DNA of 64,000 nucleotides from Prorocentrum cordatum (lineage: Eukaryota > Sar > Dinophyceae > Prorocentrales > Prorocentraceae), in assembly GCA_963575745.1 (NCBI GenBank), contig CAUYUJ010018552.1, forward strand, positions 10,001-74,000, given 5' to 3'. The number at the start of each line of letters is the position of its first letter. Within the stretch, counting starts at the first letter, position 1. The notes beneath the pieces were generated by a model. That model ran no database searches. It was not told the DNA's origin and was given only the letters and a program-made list of their open reading frames with translations. This document shows, piece after piece, positions 32,395 to 41,500 of this stretch. A program made the position numbers and the translations under genes.

Positions 32395-33837
32395 CTAGCC
32401 CGGCCTGCGGTCTGCAAGTCGCTGGCGGAGTTCGACGACCTTCGGCTCCCGGGCCTCGGCCTTCTCGGCAGCGTTCTCCTCGTCCAGAGAGGCGCCTGAC
32501 GGAAGCTGTTCCTGTGCGCCCAGCGTAAGCCATCGTGCCGACCGCCAGTTGCCGTCGCGGATGGCCATCGTCCGCGCCTTGAACTCCTGCATGAGCAGAT
32601 CCGCAGTCTCGACGACCTCCCCGCGCAGGATGCCGTCGAGCACCAGCCCCAGCGTGCGGAGGACCCGCACCTCGCCTGTCCCCAGCCTCCGCGGCGGGCG
32701 AGCAACGATCAACACCGTGTTCAGGAACTGTGTGACGCACGGGGCCAGCGGGTCGGCCTCGCCTGCGGACAACTGCTGAGTGAACTGGCTGCGCAGGTGG
32801 CCAAGCCCATTCTCGAGGAGAGCGCCGGGCCGCTGTCGAGCGATCCTGCGGAACAAGTCGCGCTTGATGTTCACGCCCTGGTAGCAGTCGCGGCCCCCTA
32901 GGCGCTCCGTGTCGCTCTCCGCGCCGTCCTCCGCGTCGTCGTTGTCGCGCCCCAGGAGCGCCGCGGTCAAGGCCGATGCCAGCCTGCTCCTCGTCCCCGT
33001 GGCGCCTGTGCGCGCAGGGGCAGCAGCGGCGGCTCGGCCAGCAACCACCTGTGCCAGGCGCTCGCCTACGGCTCCTGCCGGGCGCGCAGCGCTCTTGGGC
33101 GTGCCCTGCCTCGGCACACCACGAGCTGCCCTGCCCCCTAGCCGCGCCAGCCGCGCCTCGAGCTCGGGGTCCACGGCGGTCTCCTCGAGCCCTGCGATCT
33201 CCTGGTCGAGTGGGCTCGCCTCTCCTGGACCGCCCGGGGTCTGGGCGCCCTCCGCCTCGCGGGCACGCTGGCGCGGAGGCCCGCGAGGCTCCTCCTCGTC
33301 CTCGTTGCCCCCATCCCCGAGCGGCCAGCCGCCGAGCTCTCCAGGCAATGGCTCGCCCGAGGGCGCGTCGGTCAGCACAGGCGCCCCAGGATCCGCTGCT
33401 GGGCAGATGAGCTTCGCCTGCTCGCGGGCCACGTCGCGGGGGTCCACAACCTGCCACACGTCCAAGTGCCCGACCACAGCGCCAACTGGAGCGACCGCCC
33501 CGCACTCGTTGGCGCTGCACTTGCAGAGGTGGAAGACCGTGGCCAGGGGGCGTGCGCCCCGCTGCCCGCAGGATGCTGCATACCATGAGAAGTGCGGGTC
33601 GCTGGCGCCCACATGCCGGGCCTTGAAGAATCTGCCGAAAGCGTCCGCCTGGTAGGCGACCTCTATCTCGAGCATCTCGACGCCTTGCGGCGCCCCGAAG
33701 TCGCCCTAGACCCGCGCCAGGACCCGTGCACCAGCCCCAAGCGGCAGCCCCGGCACCAGCTCGCCGTTCAGCGCCGCGTCGAGCCAGGCTCCTCTCGGGA
33801 AGGGCCACCCGCCGGCAGCCGGGGCTGCCCGCTCCAT
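32395..33837 (-). pseudogene. ORF1 (gag-like) of the DIRS-like element, with in-frame TAG
   Basis: Translation from the Met at 33,837 gives 43 residues, then TAG at 33,706-33,708, then an open frame to TAG at 32,395. The N-terminal region contains LEIEVAYQADAFGRFFKARH and a Cys-rich HLCKCSANEC segment, a pattern I associate with ORF1-type proteins that are abundant in dinoflagellate repeats. The middle is acidic and proline-rich. The C-terminal region (NIKRDLFRRIARQRPGALL, QFLNTVLIVARPPRRLG, RDGNWRSARWLTLG) looks like a folded, helical capsid-like part. Another frame is open over the same DNA but is Arg/Gly-rich and looks like a shadow. Its role, packaging element RNA, is inferred from position. 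Confidence 0.65.
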
Positions 33838-34079
33838 CGGGCTCCTCGCCAGCAGCAAAGCGGGAGAGGGGCGACCCGCGCCCGGGATCCTCGTCTCCCA
33901 GCCAGGTCTTCGCTCCCCTCAACCCGCCAAGGCTGCCAGCGAGGCTGATCAGAATCAGTCGCCCGAGCGTGGCCCAGCAGGCGGCCGCGCGCGGCGCGGC
34001 AGTCTTTCAGTAGACAGAGTGGCTCGGCAGTGGCCACAGACGGGCGGCACCGCCCGGTGACTCCGCTGCCTGTCTCTAA

Positions 34080-34180
34080 CCAACACAGCTACGGAAGATG
34101 GATGAAACTCACCGTTATCCATCAACGGCGTCGCGCACGCTCAGGTGGACTCCGCATAGGTTTCCTTGGAAGGTTCATAT
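34080..34180 (-). repeat. Split direct repeat A1 (outer 5' end of the DIRS-like element)
   Basis: 101 bp. On the plus strand it runs from CCAACACAGCTACGGAAGAT to GGAAGGTTCATAT, where it merges with the flanking (AT)n. It differs from A2 by one base. The element promoter would be expected here, but no motif is evident. Confidence 0.92.
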
Positions 34181-34330
34181 ATATATATATATATGAATAT
34201 ATACAGAGTTCTGTATATAGAAAGCGTCGGTGTATACACCGACGCTTTTTCCGACCCTGCGCCGGAATTCGCATAAGAACGCGGATCCTGGTGTATACGG
34301 GATCGGGGTGTATGTATGTATGTATATGTA

Positions 34331-34366
<36 letters not shown>

Positions 34367-34440
34367 TGTATGTATGTATGTATGTATGTATGTATGTATG
34401 TATGTATGTATGTATGTATGTATGTATGTATGTATGTGTG
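34181..34440. repeat. AT-rich flank, 22-bp palindrome and (TATG)n microsatellite
   Basis: (AT)n continues to about 34,200. A perfect 22-bp palindrome lies at 34,224-34,245 between AAA and TTTTT. A (TATG)n run of about 30 units fills 34,311-34,437. Confidence 0.85.
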
Positions 34441-35816
34441 TTTTCGCGGTTTCCCTTGGAAAACGGGGGAACAGTATACACCACACCACCCCGACGTCGT
34501 CCCCGACCCTCAACAAGTCTTTGGATTGAAACAAAAACCCGCCCCTGGTAATGTCTATGCTCCAGTGTCCGAAAATATGCAAAAATCCTAGTGCTCCCAA
34601 GCTTTTTGCACACTGTCTAAATGGCGTCTTCCCTCCCCACTTCCCATGCTTTCCCATGTGTTCCGACGTTTACTAGTGCCTGTATCTATTTCTCCCGCCT
34701 GGGAGAGGCCGAGCGAGACCCTTGTAAAGTCCAGCATGTCGAAGCGTTCCAAGCGAAGCCCCAACTCTGAAGGGAGACCGCCCCAAGTAAGTCATCAGCC
34801 CGAGTGGAGCGTTGCAAGATCGCAAAGCGGAGCGTTGCAAGGTCGTCAGTCTGAGGGAAACCGCCTCAAGTCGGAATCGACGAAAGGGGCCCCCTTCCGC
34901 TTGATCCCTGCCCAGCCCCCGCCCTGGGGGGGGGGGTGCTCGGGAGGGTCCAAGCAGGAGATTGGCCCCCCCCCCCTTCCCCCCTGCCGAGCAAACGCCC
35001 AGGTGGGGTCCCCGAGGGGGTCCTGGGTCAGAATGCGATCCCCCCCTTCGCCTTTGGGGTAACCCTCGGGGCAGCCCGGTCCTCTTTCGGCAGCGCAGGC
35101 CCAAGACGTCCAAGCTGGCACCGAAACGGCCCAAGAGACCTCTCTCAGACGGCCCACGAGGGCCCCAGGCGACCCCCACGCGGGCCCCACCAAGCGCAAA
35201 CATTGCGCTTGTTCAAAAAATCGCTGGATGCTTTTATCCGCTCGCCCGATCGGTCTTCCGACGCTCCAGGAGGCCCACACCGCCCCAAGACGGCTCACAG
35301 GGCCCCAAGGGAGGGTCCAAAGACGGCCCAAACTGGCCCTCGATTGGCCCAATTGGCCCAAGAGGGGGAGCACGAACTGATGCTTCGAGGCCTCGATGCC
35401 CACAAAAAACAACCACCAGCAGGCCCTCAAAAGGGTTCCAAGAGGCCCCCGGAAGGCCCCCAAGTGGTCCCCAAAAGGCCCCAAGGAGGCCCCAAGAGGA
35501 CCTGCAACCCAATAGACCATTAACTGCATGCATTCCAAAAGCATCTGATCCACCACCCAGGTACGGTGGTGGGATGGACCGACCGCCATAGAGGTGGCAC
35601 GGTGACCAGTGTGTCCGTCTCTGCTCCAGTCTCGAAGTGCTCTTCAAGACGATCTGGAATCATCGTCGGCATGCCTATGTGCGCTCCTCGGCTCCCTCGC
35701 GGCCTTCTCCGGCCTCCGGATCCCCAATCAGGGTTGGTGGAACCGGCCGAAAGGCCTCTCGATCAACTCCTTTCCGCGGTCGGGTGCGCCTGTCCCAGGG
35801 CGGCTGGAGCGCTTTA
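34441..35816. repeat. Intergenic with CCAAGAGGCCC-type repeat field
   Basis: A fragment of the CATGGGAAA/ACACACA family (34,630-34,690) is followed by a short-period purine-rich field like 2,430-3,415, densest at 35,130-35,510. No gene recognised. Confidence 0.5.
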
Positions 35817-35992
35817 CAGTGGAGGCCAGTCCACAAGAAACCTTCCACAAGAAACCCAACCCTGAGACCCCAGGACGTCCATGGATTTTTGGTGTGGGAA
35901 CGTCACGCCTTACACAGCCAAACCACCGGAACCCAAGAAACCTATGGCACCCTGGAGGCAAGCAGAGTGTCTCTTGGCACGTGCCCCCACTG
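35817..35992. mobile_element. TA-flanked MITE, copy 2
   Basis: The left end CAGTGGAGGCCAGTCCACAA follows TTTA. The right end is CCCCCACTG. The interior is closely similar to 40,794-40,971 (GAGACCCCAGGAC, TTTGGTGTGGGAACGTCACG). The right TA is lost (CACTGCAGG). Confidence 0.7.
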
Positions 35993-36121
35993 CAGGGGCA
36001 TACACTTCCCCACTGCCCTGGGACAGGTGCCCCCGATGGCGAAACAGTTTCCCTCCTAGCGCCCTTCGTCGGCCAAGAGGCGGGCGGAGGAGGGGGGATG
36101 AGGAGAGATCATGTGAGTGTT

Positions 36122-36283
36122 AAGTCGGGCTTGTCCCTCTGCAGGAGGAAGACACAAAAACAGGAAGGAGAAAAAAAGTCCGGTGATGACTTGTCAAGCA
36201 TTTGTGAAAAACATTTTGGGGTATGTTTTGACTATTGTTTGTTTTTTGTCCACAACCCCCCTGTAGGAGGACAGGCCCGACTT
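36122..36283. mobile_element. MITE-like element with AAGTCGGGC ends
   Basis: The left end AAGTCGGGCTTGTCCCTCTG and the right end, ending CAGGCCCGACTT, form an inverted repeat of about 25 bp. The interior is AT-rich with TTTTGACTATT. A truncated relative, the right half only, lies at about 37,512-37,563. Confidence 0.7.
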
Positions 36284-36424
36284 CATGTGGGTGGGAAGGG
36301 CGCCCCCCTCGCGGCGGGTTTGGGGATCCGCCGCCGCCGCGCCCGGCCCCGGCGGACGCCGGGCCTGAAAACGGGTCTGGCGCGGAGGCCGCGGATTGGG
36401 CGAGGGGGAAGGGGGGAAGGAGAA

Positions 36425-36585
36425 GGATCGAGAGGAGGAGGAGGAGGAGGAGGAGGAGGAGGAGGAGGAGGAGGAGGAGGAGGAGGAGGGTCGAGAGGAG
36501 GAGGATCGAGAGGAGGAGGATCGAGAAGGAGGAGGAGGAGGAGGAGGAGGCGGAGGAGGAGGAGAAGGAGGAGGAGGAAGAGGAG
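36425..36585. repeat. (GGA)n microsatellite with GGATCGAGA variants
   Basis: GGA tract in which a GGATCGAGAGGA unit is repeated three times near 36,490-36,530. Confidence 0.95.
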
Positions 36586-36994
36586 CCGTCGGCACTGAAT
36601 GGAGTGTCCTCAGGTCCCTTCGAGTTCTCCGTGCTGCATCTAAGTGCTCAGGTCCCTGATTTCCGGGCGCTACCAGGGCGCTACCCGGGCAGCTGGCGCG
36701 ATTGGGTGCACCTTTGTCGTGGAGGCCAGCTCAGATGTCAGAATCTGTGGACAAATTTGGGATTCGTTGTTTTCATACACGTGGCATGTTCGGCTCTTCG
36801 ATCTTACGTCAGGGCGCCCAAGACGGCCAAGAGGCCCCCATGATCGCGTGCCGTCCCGCGCTACACGCAGCTTCATAGAGTCGGACCCTTCGCCAAGCTA
36901 ACTGCATGTTTTTGGCTTACGACTGGCCTCCGAGGGGTCTTCTGGAGGCCTCCAGAGACCTCTGGAGCCCACTCTGGACCGCCTCCTCCTTCAA
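36586..36994. other. Intergenic, no gene recognised
   Basis: No motif or repeat was recognised, apart from a CCTTCGCCAAGCTAACTGC block related to those at 17,344 and 41,586. Confidence 0.35.
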
Positions 36995-37225
36995 GACGAG
37001 AAGGAGAGAGAGAGAGGAAGGAAGAGGGAGGGAGGAGGGAGTGAGGGAGGGAGGGAGGAAAGAGGGAGGGAGGGAGGGAGAAGGAGGGAGGGAGGAAGAG
37101 GGAGGAAGAGAGAGAAGGGAAGGAGGGAGGGAGAAGGGAGGGAGGGAGGAAGGAGGAGGGAGGAAGGATGGAGGAAATAGGGAGGAAGGAGGGAGGGAGG
37201 AGGGAGGGAGGAAGGAGGGAGGATG
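36995..37225. repeat. (GGGA/GGAA)n purine tract
   Basis: GAGGGAGG units with GAAGGA variants, followed at 37,310-37,470 by a looser TCC/TTC pyrimidine tract. The adjacent purine and pyrimidine blocks could pair. Confidence 0.93.
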
Positions 37226-37608
37226 TATTTGGCAAATGTTGGGAGGTCCTCGGGCCCTCTGGCAGATTTCCGGGGGGTAATGAGACTCCTGCTCCTGCTC
37301 CTCCTTCCCTCCCGCTCCTCCTCCTCCTCCTCCTCCTTCTCATCACGTTTTTCCTCTTCCTCGTACTCGCCGTCCTCTTATTCCTTCTCATCTCCCTTCT
37401 CATTCCCCCTCCTGCTTTTCACCTGCTCTCGCTCCTCATCTTCTTGCTGTTATTCTCGTATTCCTCCTGCTCCTGTTGCTTCCCCACAGTAGTCCCCTAA
37501 TAGTCCCCAGACTACTTTTTGACTATTTTAGAATACTCCTCCTGTAGAGGGACAGGTCCGATTTAACCCTACATCATCCCCCCCATCCCCAGAAAAACGG
37601 TCGGCACG

Positions 37609-37844
37609 TCAGGCTGAAGTAAGCCAGACCTCATCTTGGGTCATGCTGACAGGCAACACCTTCTGGTACACGTTGAAAGTGCCGGTGTAGTCCGGAACGG
37701 TCCCCATCTGCAATCACACAGTCAAAAAGATCGTCAAGGTGAGATGGCGAATAGCAATCAGTGACCACCCTAACACATGTACGTACGCGGGCTCTCTTGG
37801 ACGAGCACGAGCACCATCCGTCTGTACATGACGTCATTGAACAA
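37609..37844 (-). pseudogene. Candidate last two exons of a host gene (speculative)
   Basis: On the minus strand, 37,707-37,609 encodes a 32-residue end beginning MGTVPDYTGTFNVYQ and stopping with TGA. It is preceded by a good 3' splice signal (CTTTTTGACTGTGTGATTGCAG, the AG being at 37,708-37,709). About 79 nt upstream there is GTACGT (37,786-37,781), a possible donor, and a further AG acceptor near 37,845. The possible exon in between (37,844-37,787) keeps frame with the last exon only in one of its three phases, and that phase is the less convincing. The family is not recognised. It may equally be chance. Confidence 0.3.
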
Positions 37845-37989
37845 CTGCCAACTGAAAGCAGGAGCCCTGCACAGTGGTGCAAAATGAACGCGCTCTTCCA
37901 GTTCCTCGGAACCTGCAGATGGTTACACACGCAGGCCCTTAAAACGACGCGAAGATCGGGACAAAATCGGATCGGGAGAACTCGAAGTC

Positions 37990-38240
37990 TCTGAGGATCG
38001 GCGGCTTTGGAGGATGCATCGGGCGCCGCGGCCGCTCTGAGAGCGCTCCGGCGAACGCTCTGAGGGCGCTCCGGAACGCTCTGGAGCGATTTATCCCGTT
38101 CCCAGCCCTGTTTTAGCCCCGCTTGCCGAGGGCAGTGGCGGTGCCAGAAAGACAACAACCACGCAGGCCCTGCTTGCCGAGGGCAGTGGCGGTGCCAAGA
38201 AAGACAACGACCACAAGACAGCCGAGCGAGTTCGCGAGCG
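37990..38240. repeat. Dispersed repeat copy and a 50-bp direct repeat
   Basis: 37,990-38,122 matches 24,372-24,500. After it, GCTTGCCGAGGGCAGTGGCG-type units occur twice, at about 38,119 and 38,169. Confidence 0.7.
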
Positions 38241-39615
38241 AGCGAGCGCGAGCGTGCGAGCACGCGCCGGCGGCCCGACGGAGCGGCCCCGCGAGGGGGC
38301 AGCGCGGGCGGGCCGGGTCCCAGAGGAGGGTCGGGTCGCCACGCTGGCAAGAGGAATGCCGAGTGATGGGGGCAGGAGCCAGATATTGGGCGTGGCTTCG
38401 TGGGGGGGTCATAAAAGGTCCCCTTTCGTGCCCCTTCCCGGCCCCTCTGGAGCCCCAGGGGGCTCGTTTAGGTACCGTTTGGGTACCTTTTCGGACCACC
38501 CTCGCCCACCCCCCCCCCCATTTATGACCCCCCCATTACGCTCCCCCCCAAGATAGATGTGAGCCGTGCAGCCGGGTCGCCAGACAACCAGACTTAACCA
38601 GGCAAGAACGCTCCGCGGATGACAGAACCAAGGCGGAGGTGCAACAAGGGAAACCGCGGGGTGGTTCCCGGGGCGGGTCGCGGGGCGCCGACGACGGCGG
38701 CACGAGTAATGAGAAGCGCTCGAAGAGTGAAGGGGAAAACAACAACAGCCTGCACCGCGGCGCCGCACGGCATCGGGCACAAACTGACGTGGCTCAGGGA
38801 CGCGTGCATCTGGCGCGTGGGCGCCTGGTCCGTGGAGCAACCAATGATGGGAAGCGCAGACTTTGCACGAAAGCGGGACCCGTCACTAGTCCAGGCGCCT
38901 TAATCCAAGCTTATGGGTCCTCAACTTCAGCCATGAACCCAGGACAGTGCTGCCCCCCCCCCCACACTCTAAGACACAGTGTGAGAGAGAGAGGGAGAGC
39001 ACACAAACATGCAGACAAAAACAAAAACTGCAGGGCGTTCGGGGGGAACGCAAATGCCAGTCGGAGAGCCCAAACCCGGCATACACTAACCTGGATCAGG
39101 GAAGCGCGGATCTGGCGCGTGGGCGCCAGATCCACGGATCGGGGAAGATACCCCCCACATATGGAGCTGGTGCCGCCTACGTACTTCGGCGACGGAGCGC
39201 GCAGACTCTGTACGGACCCCGGACCCGTCGCTAGTCCATGTGCCTTCATCAATTTCTGTGTTCTCTCTTGAAAAAAGGACGGAAGGCCTACGTAGTCCAC
39301 CTCGCTGCTCGCTGGAAGGGAAGGGAAAACAAAAACCTGACTGAACAAGAACGGGAAGCGTCGTTTTTGTCCACTAGGTGTGTGAAATCTGCTCTTTTGT
39401 TGGTCTGCCGCGCAGATCTGTCGTGGCGTGCGTGCGTTTGCGCGTGCGCGTGCGTGCGTGGAACACGTGCATGTGTGCCCGTGCGTGGTGGTCTGCAGCA
39501 CTGCTGTGCTATGCCGTGCTGCTCTGATGTGTTCCTGCGGTCTGCGTAAACGTATGTTCTGCCGTGCTCTCGCGCGTTCTGCCGTGCTTCTGCGTGTTGG
39601 GCTGCCGTGATCCTG
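38241..39615. other. Intergenic, no gene recognised
   Basis: Two related segments, 38,775-38,905 and 39,085-39,245, share ATCTGGCGCGTGGGCGCC, CGCAGACT-TG and GGACCCGTC-CTAGTCCA, so a diverged direct repeat is present. GT/GC-rich runs occur at 39,425-39,490. TTCTGCCGTGCTC blocks near 39,555 recur at 48,085-48,200. Confidence 0.45.
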
Positions 39616-39619
39616 CCAA

Positions 39620-40045
39620 TGTTCTGAAGATGTCTCAGGCGAAAGGCTCAATTTTAACACGCATGGTCTTAAATCAGCCTTTGCAGCATCTCATGTGTTC
39701 GAGGATGTCTCAGGATATATCCCCATTTCCGCACGTATGTGTGTGTATATACAAAATCGCGGAGTTCATTGTTTGGTGGATGTCTCAGGCGAAATGCTTG
39801 TTTGTGTGAAAGACGGTTTTGCGAACACCTCATGCTGGTGAGGATGTCTCGAGCGAAATTCCAATTTTGAGGAATCTCGATGGCGTTATTGGGATCATTT
39901 TGGGCCTCGATTGGGGCTCGCTGAGCTGCCTCGACGCCATCAAAAACATGCCAACGCGATGTCACACACACACACACACATCTCTTGTTGAGGATGTCCC
40001 TCGCGAGATAGTCATTTTTAGAAGCCTGGCTTTTTCATAACCATC
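39620..40045. repeat. Repeat with GATGTCTCAGGCGAAA blocks
   Basis: Four or more blocks of the type GAGGATGTCTC-GGCGAAA spaced by 70-80 bp. The reverse complement (TTCGCCTGAGACATCC) recurs at 51,838, 61,655 and 63,950, and weaker copies lie at 43,500-43,790. A (CA)n run lies at 39,965-39,980. Confidence 0.6.
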
Positions 40046-40149
40046 CTGTGGTGTTGGGTCCTCGTTTTGAAGAGACAGCGCCCCGCGTTCACTCCTCCCG
40101 CTGCCCCCGTCCTCCTCCCATCACTGCCTCTGCTCTCCCCATGTCCACC

Positions 40150-41500
40150 ATTTTGGCGCACCCCTCACACAGTTCGCGGCCCCACAGGGGCCCCAGTGGC
40201 AGCGCCCGCATGCAGTTCCACCCCCATCTTGGCGCACCCCTCGCACGCTTCGTGGCCCCATAGGGAACTCCACCGAAGGCCCCAGTGGCAGCGCCCGCAT
40301 GCAGTTCCACCCCCATCTTGGCGCAACCCTCACACGCTTCGTGGCCCCGTAAGGAGCTCCACTGCCCCGGTGGCAGCGCCCGCATGTACTTCCATCCTCC
40401 TTTCCGGCGCACCCCTCACACGCTTCGTGGCCCCACAGGGAGCTCCACCGAAGGCCCCAGTGGCAGCGCCCGCATGCAGTTCCACCCCCATCTCGGCGCA
40501 CCCCTCGCACGTTGCGCGGCCCCGTAGGGAACTCCACTGAAGGCCCCAGTGGCAGCGCCCGCATGCAGTTCCACCCCCATATTGGCGCACCCCTCACACG
40601 TTTCGCGGCCACCCAGGGCGCTCCGCCGAAGGCCCCAGTGGCAGCGCCCGCATGCAGTTCTACCCCCATCTTGGCGCACCCCTCGCACGTTCCGCGGCCC
40701 CGTAGGGAGCTCCACTGAAGGCCCCAGTGGCAGCGCCCGCATGCAGCTCCACCCCCATATTGGCGCACCTCTCGCACGCTTCGTGGCTCCGTACAGTGGA
40801 GGCCAGTCCACAAGAAACCTCCCACAAGAAACTCAACCCTGAGACCCCAGGACTTCAATCGATGTTTGGTGTGGGAACGTCACGTTTCCATGGAAAAGCC
40901 ATCGAAACCCAAGAAACTACTCAAGGCACCCTGGAGACAAGCAGGGTGTTTCTTGGCATGGGTCTCCACTGTAAAGAGCTCCACTGAAGGCCCCGGTGGC
41001 AGCGCCTGCATGCAGTTCCATCCTCTTTTCCAGCACGCCCCTCGCACGCTTCGTGGCCCCACAAGGAGCTCCACCGAAGGCCCCAGTGGCAGCGCCCGCA
41101 TGCAGTTCCACCCCCATCTTGGCGCACCCCTCACACGTTTGGCGGCCCCGTAGGGAGCTCCACCGAAGGCCCCAGTGGCAGCGCCCGGATGCACTTCCAC
41201 CCTTACCTTGGCGTACCCTTCGCACGCTTCGTGGCCCCATAGGGAGCTCCACTGAAGGCCCCTGTGGCAGCGCCCGCATGCAGTTCCACTCCCATCTTTG
41301 CGCACCCCTCAAATGTTTTGTGGCCCCATAGGCAGCTCCACCGAAGGCCCCAGTGGCAGCCACACGTTTCGTTGCCCCATAGGGACACCCTCGCACGTTT
41401 CGAGGTCCCGTCGGGGGCTCCACCGAATGCCCCAGTTGCAGCGCCGGCATGCAGCTCCACCCATTGGCGCACCCCTCGCGCGTTTCGTGGCCGCCGTTTG
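40150..41500. repeat. Satellite array, 88-bp unit, about 12 copies, interrupted by a MITE
   Basis: The unit contains GCGCCCGCATGCAGTTCCAC, CTTGGCGCACCCCTC and TTCGTGGCCCCATAGGGA. Unit starts lie near 40,202, 40,291, 40,376, 40,467, 40,554, 40,645, 40,733, then 41,001, 41,093, 41,180, 41,270 and 41,441. It is related to the 77-bp array at 16,090-17,250, from which it differs mainly by a CATCTTGGCGCACCCCTCAC segment. Confidence 0.92.
40794..40971. mobile_element. TA-flanked MITE, copy 3, inside the satellite
   Basis: A 178-bp element with ends CAGTGGAG and CTCCACTG, flanked on both sides by TA (40,792-40,793 and 40,972-40,973). The surrounding satellite unit reads through if element and one TA are removed, which fixes the boundaries. 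TA duplication and CAGT ends suggest mobilisation by a Tc1/mariner-like transposase. No transposase gene is in the window. Confidence 0.8.

Larger units (their letters stand above)
26731..34180 (-). mobile_element. DIRS-superfamily YR retrotransposon with DNA methyltransferase
   Basis: A 7.45-kb element read from 34,180 down to 26,731. The order is A1 (34,180-34,080), ORF1, pol-type ORFs, B1 (27,396-27,153), A2 (27,152-27,053), B2 (26,973-26,731). This is the split-direct-repeat layout known for PAT- and Ngaro-like members of the DIRS superfamily, whose circular intermediate is integrated by a tyrosine recombinase and leaves no target duplication. A1/A2 and B1/B2 each differ by one 1-bp indel, so insertion looks recent. 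The protein set (gag-like, RT, RNase H, C5 methyltransferase, YR) supports the assignment. B1 and A2 abut exactly, as expected of a circle junction. Three or more single-base lesions interrupt the ORFs, so this copy is non-functional as written unless they are sequencing errors. Confidence 0.9.

Noticed and set aside
31930-33922. N-terminal extension of the pol frame up to a Met at 33,922
   Set aside because: The Arg/Gly/Ala-rich translation looks like a shadow. The overlapping frame (33,837-32,395) has balanced composition and reads as the real ORF1.
34224-34250. Bacterial-type intrinsic terminator (hairpin plus T-run)
   Set aside because: The context is a eukaryotic transposon flank; a palindrome with a T-run is not evidence of such a terminator here.
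40140-40165. CCATTTTGGC at 40,147 as a second spliced-leader relic
   Set aside because: Only about 10 bases match, and the neighbouring satellite units have CCATCTTGGCGC at the same place, so it is a unit variant.
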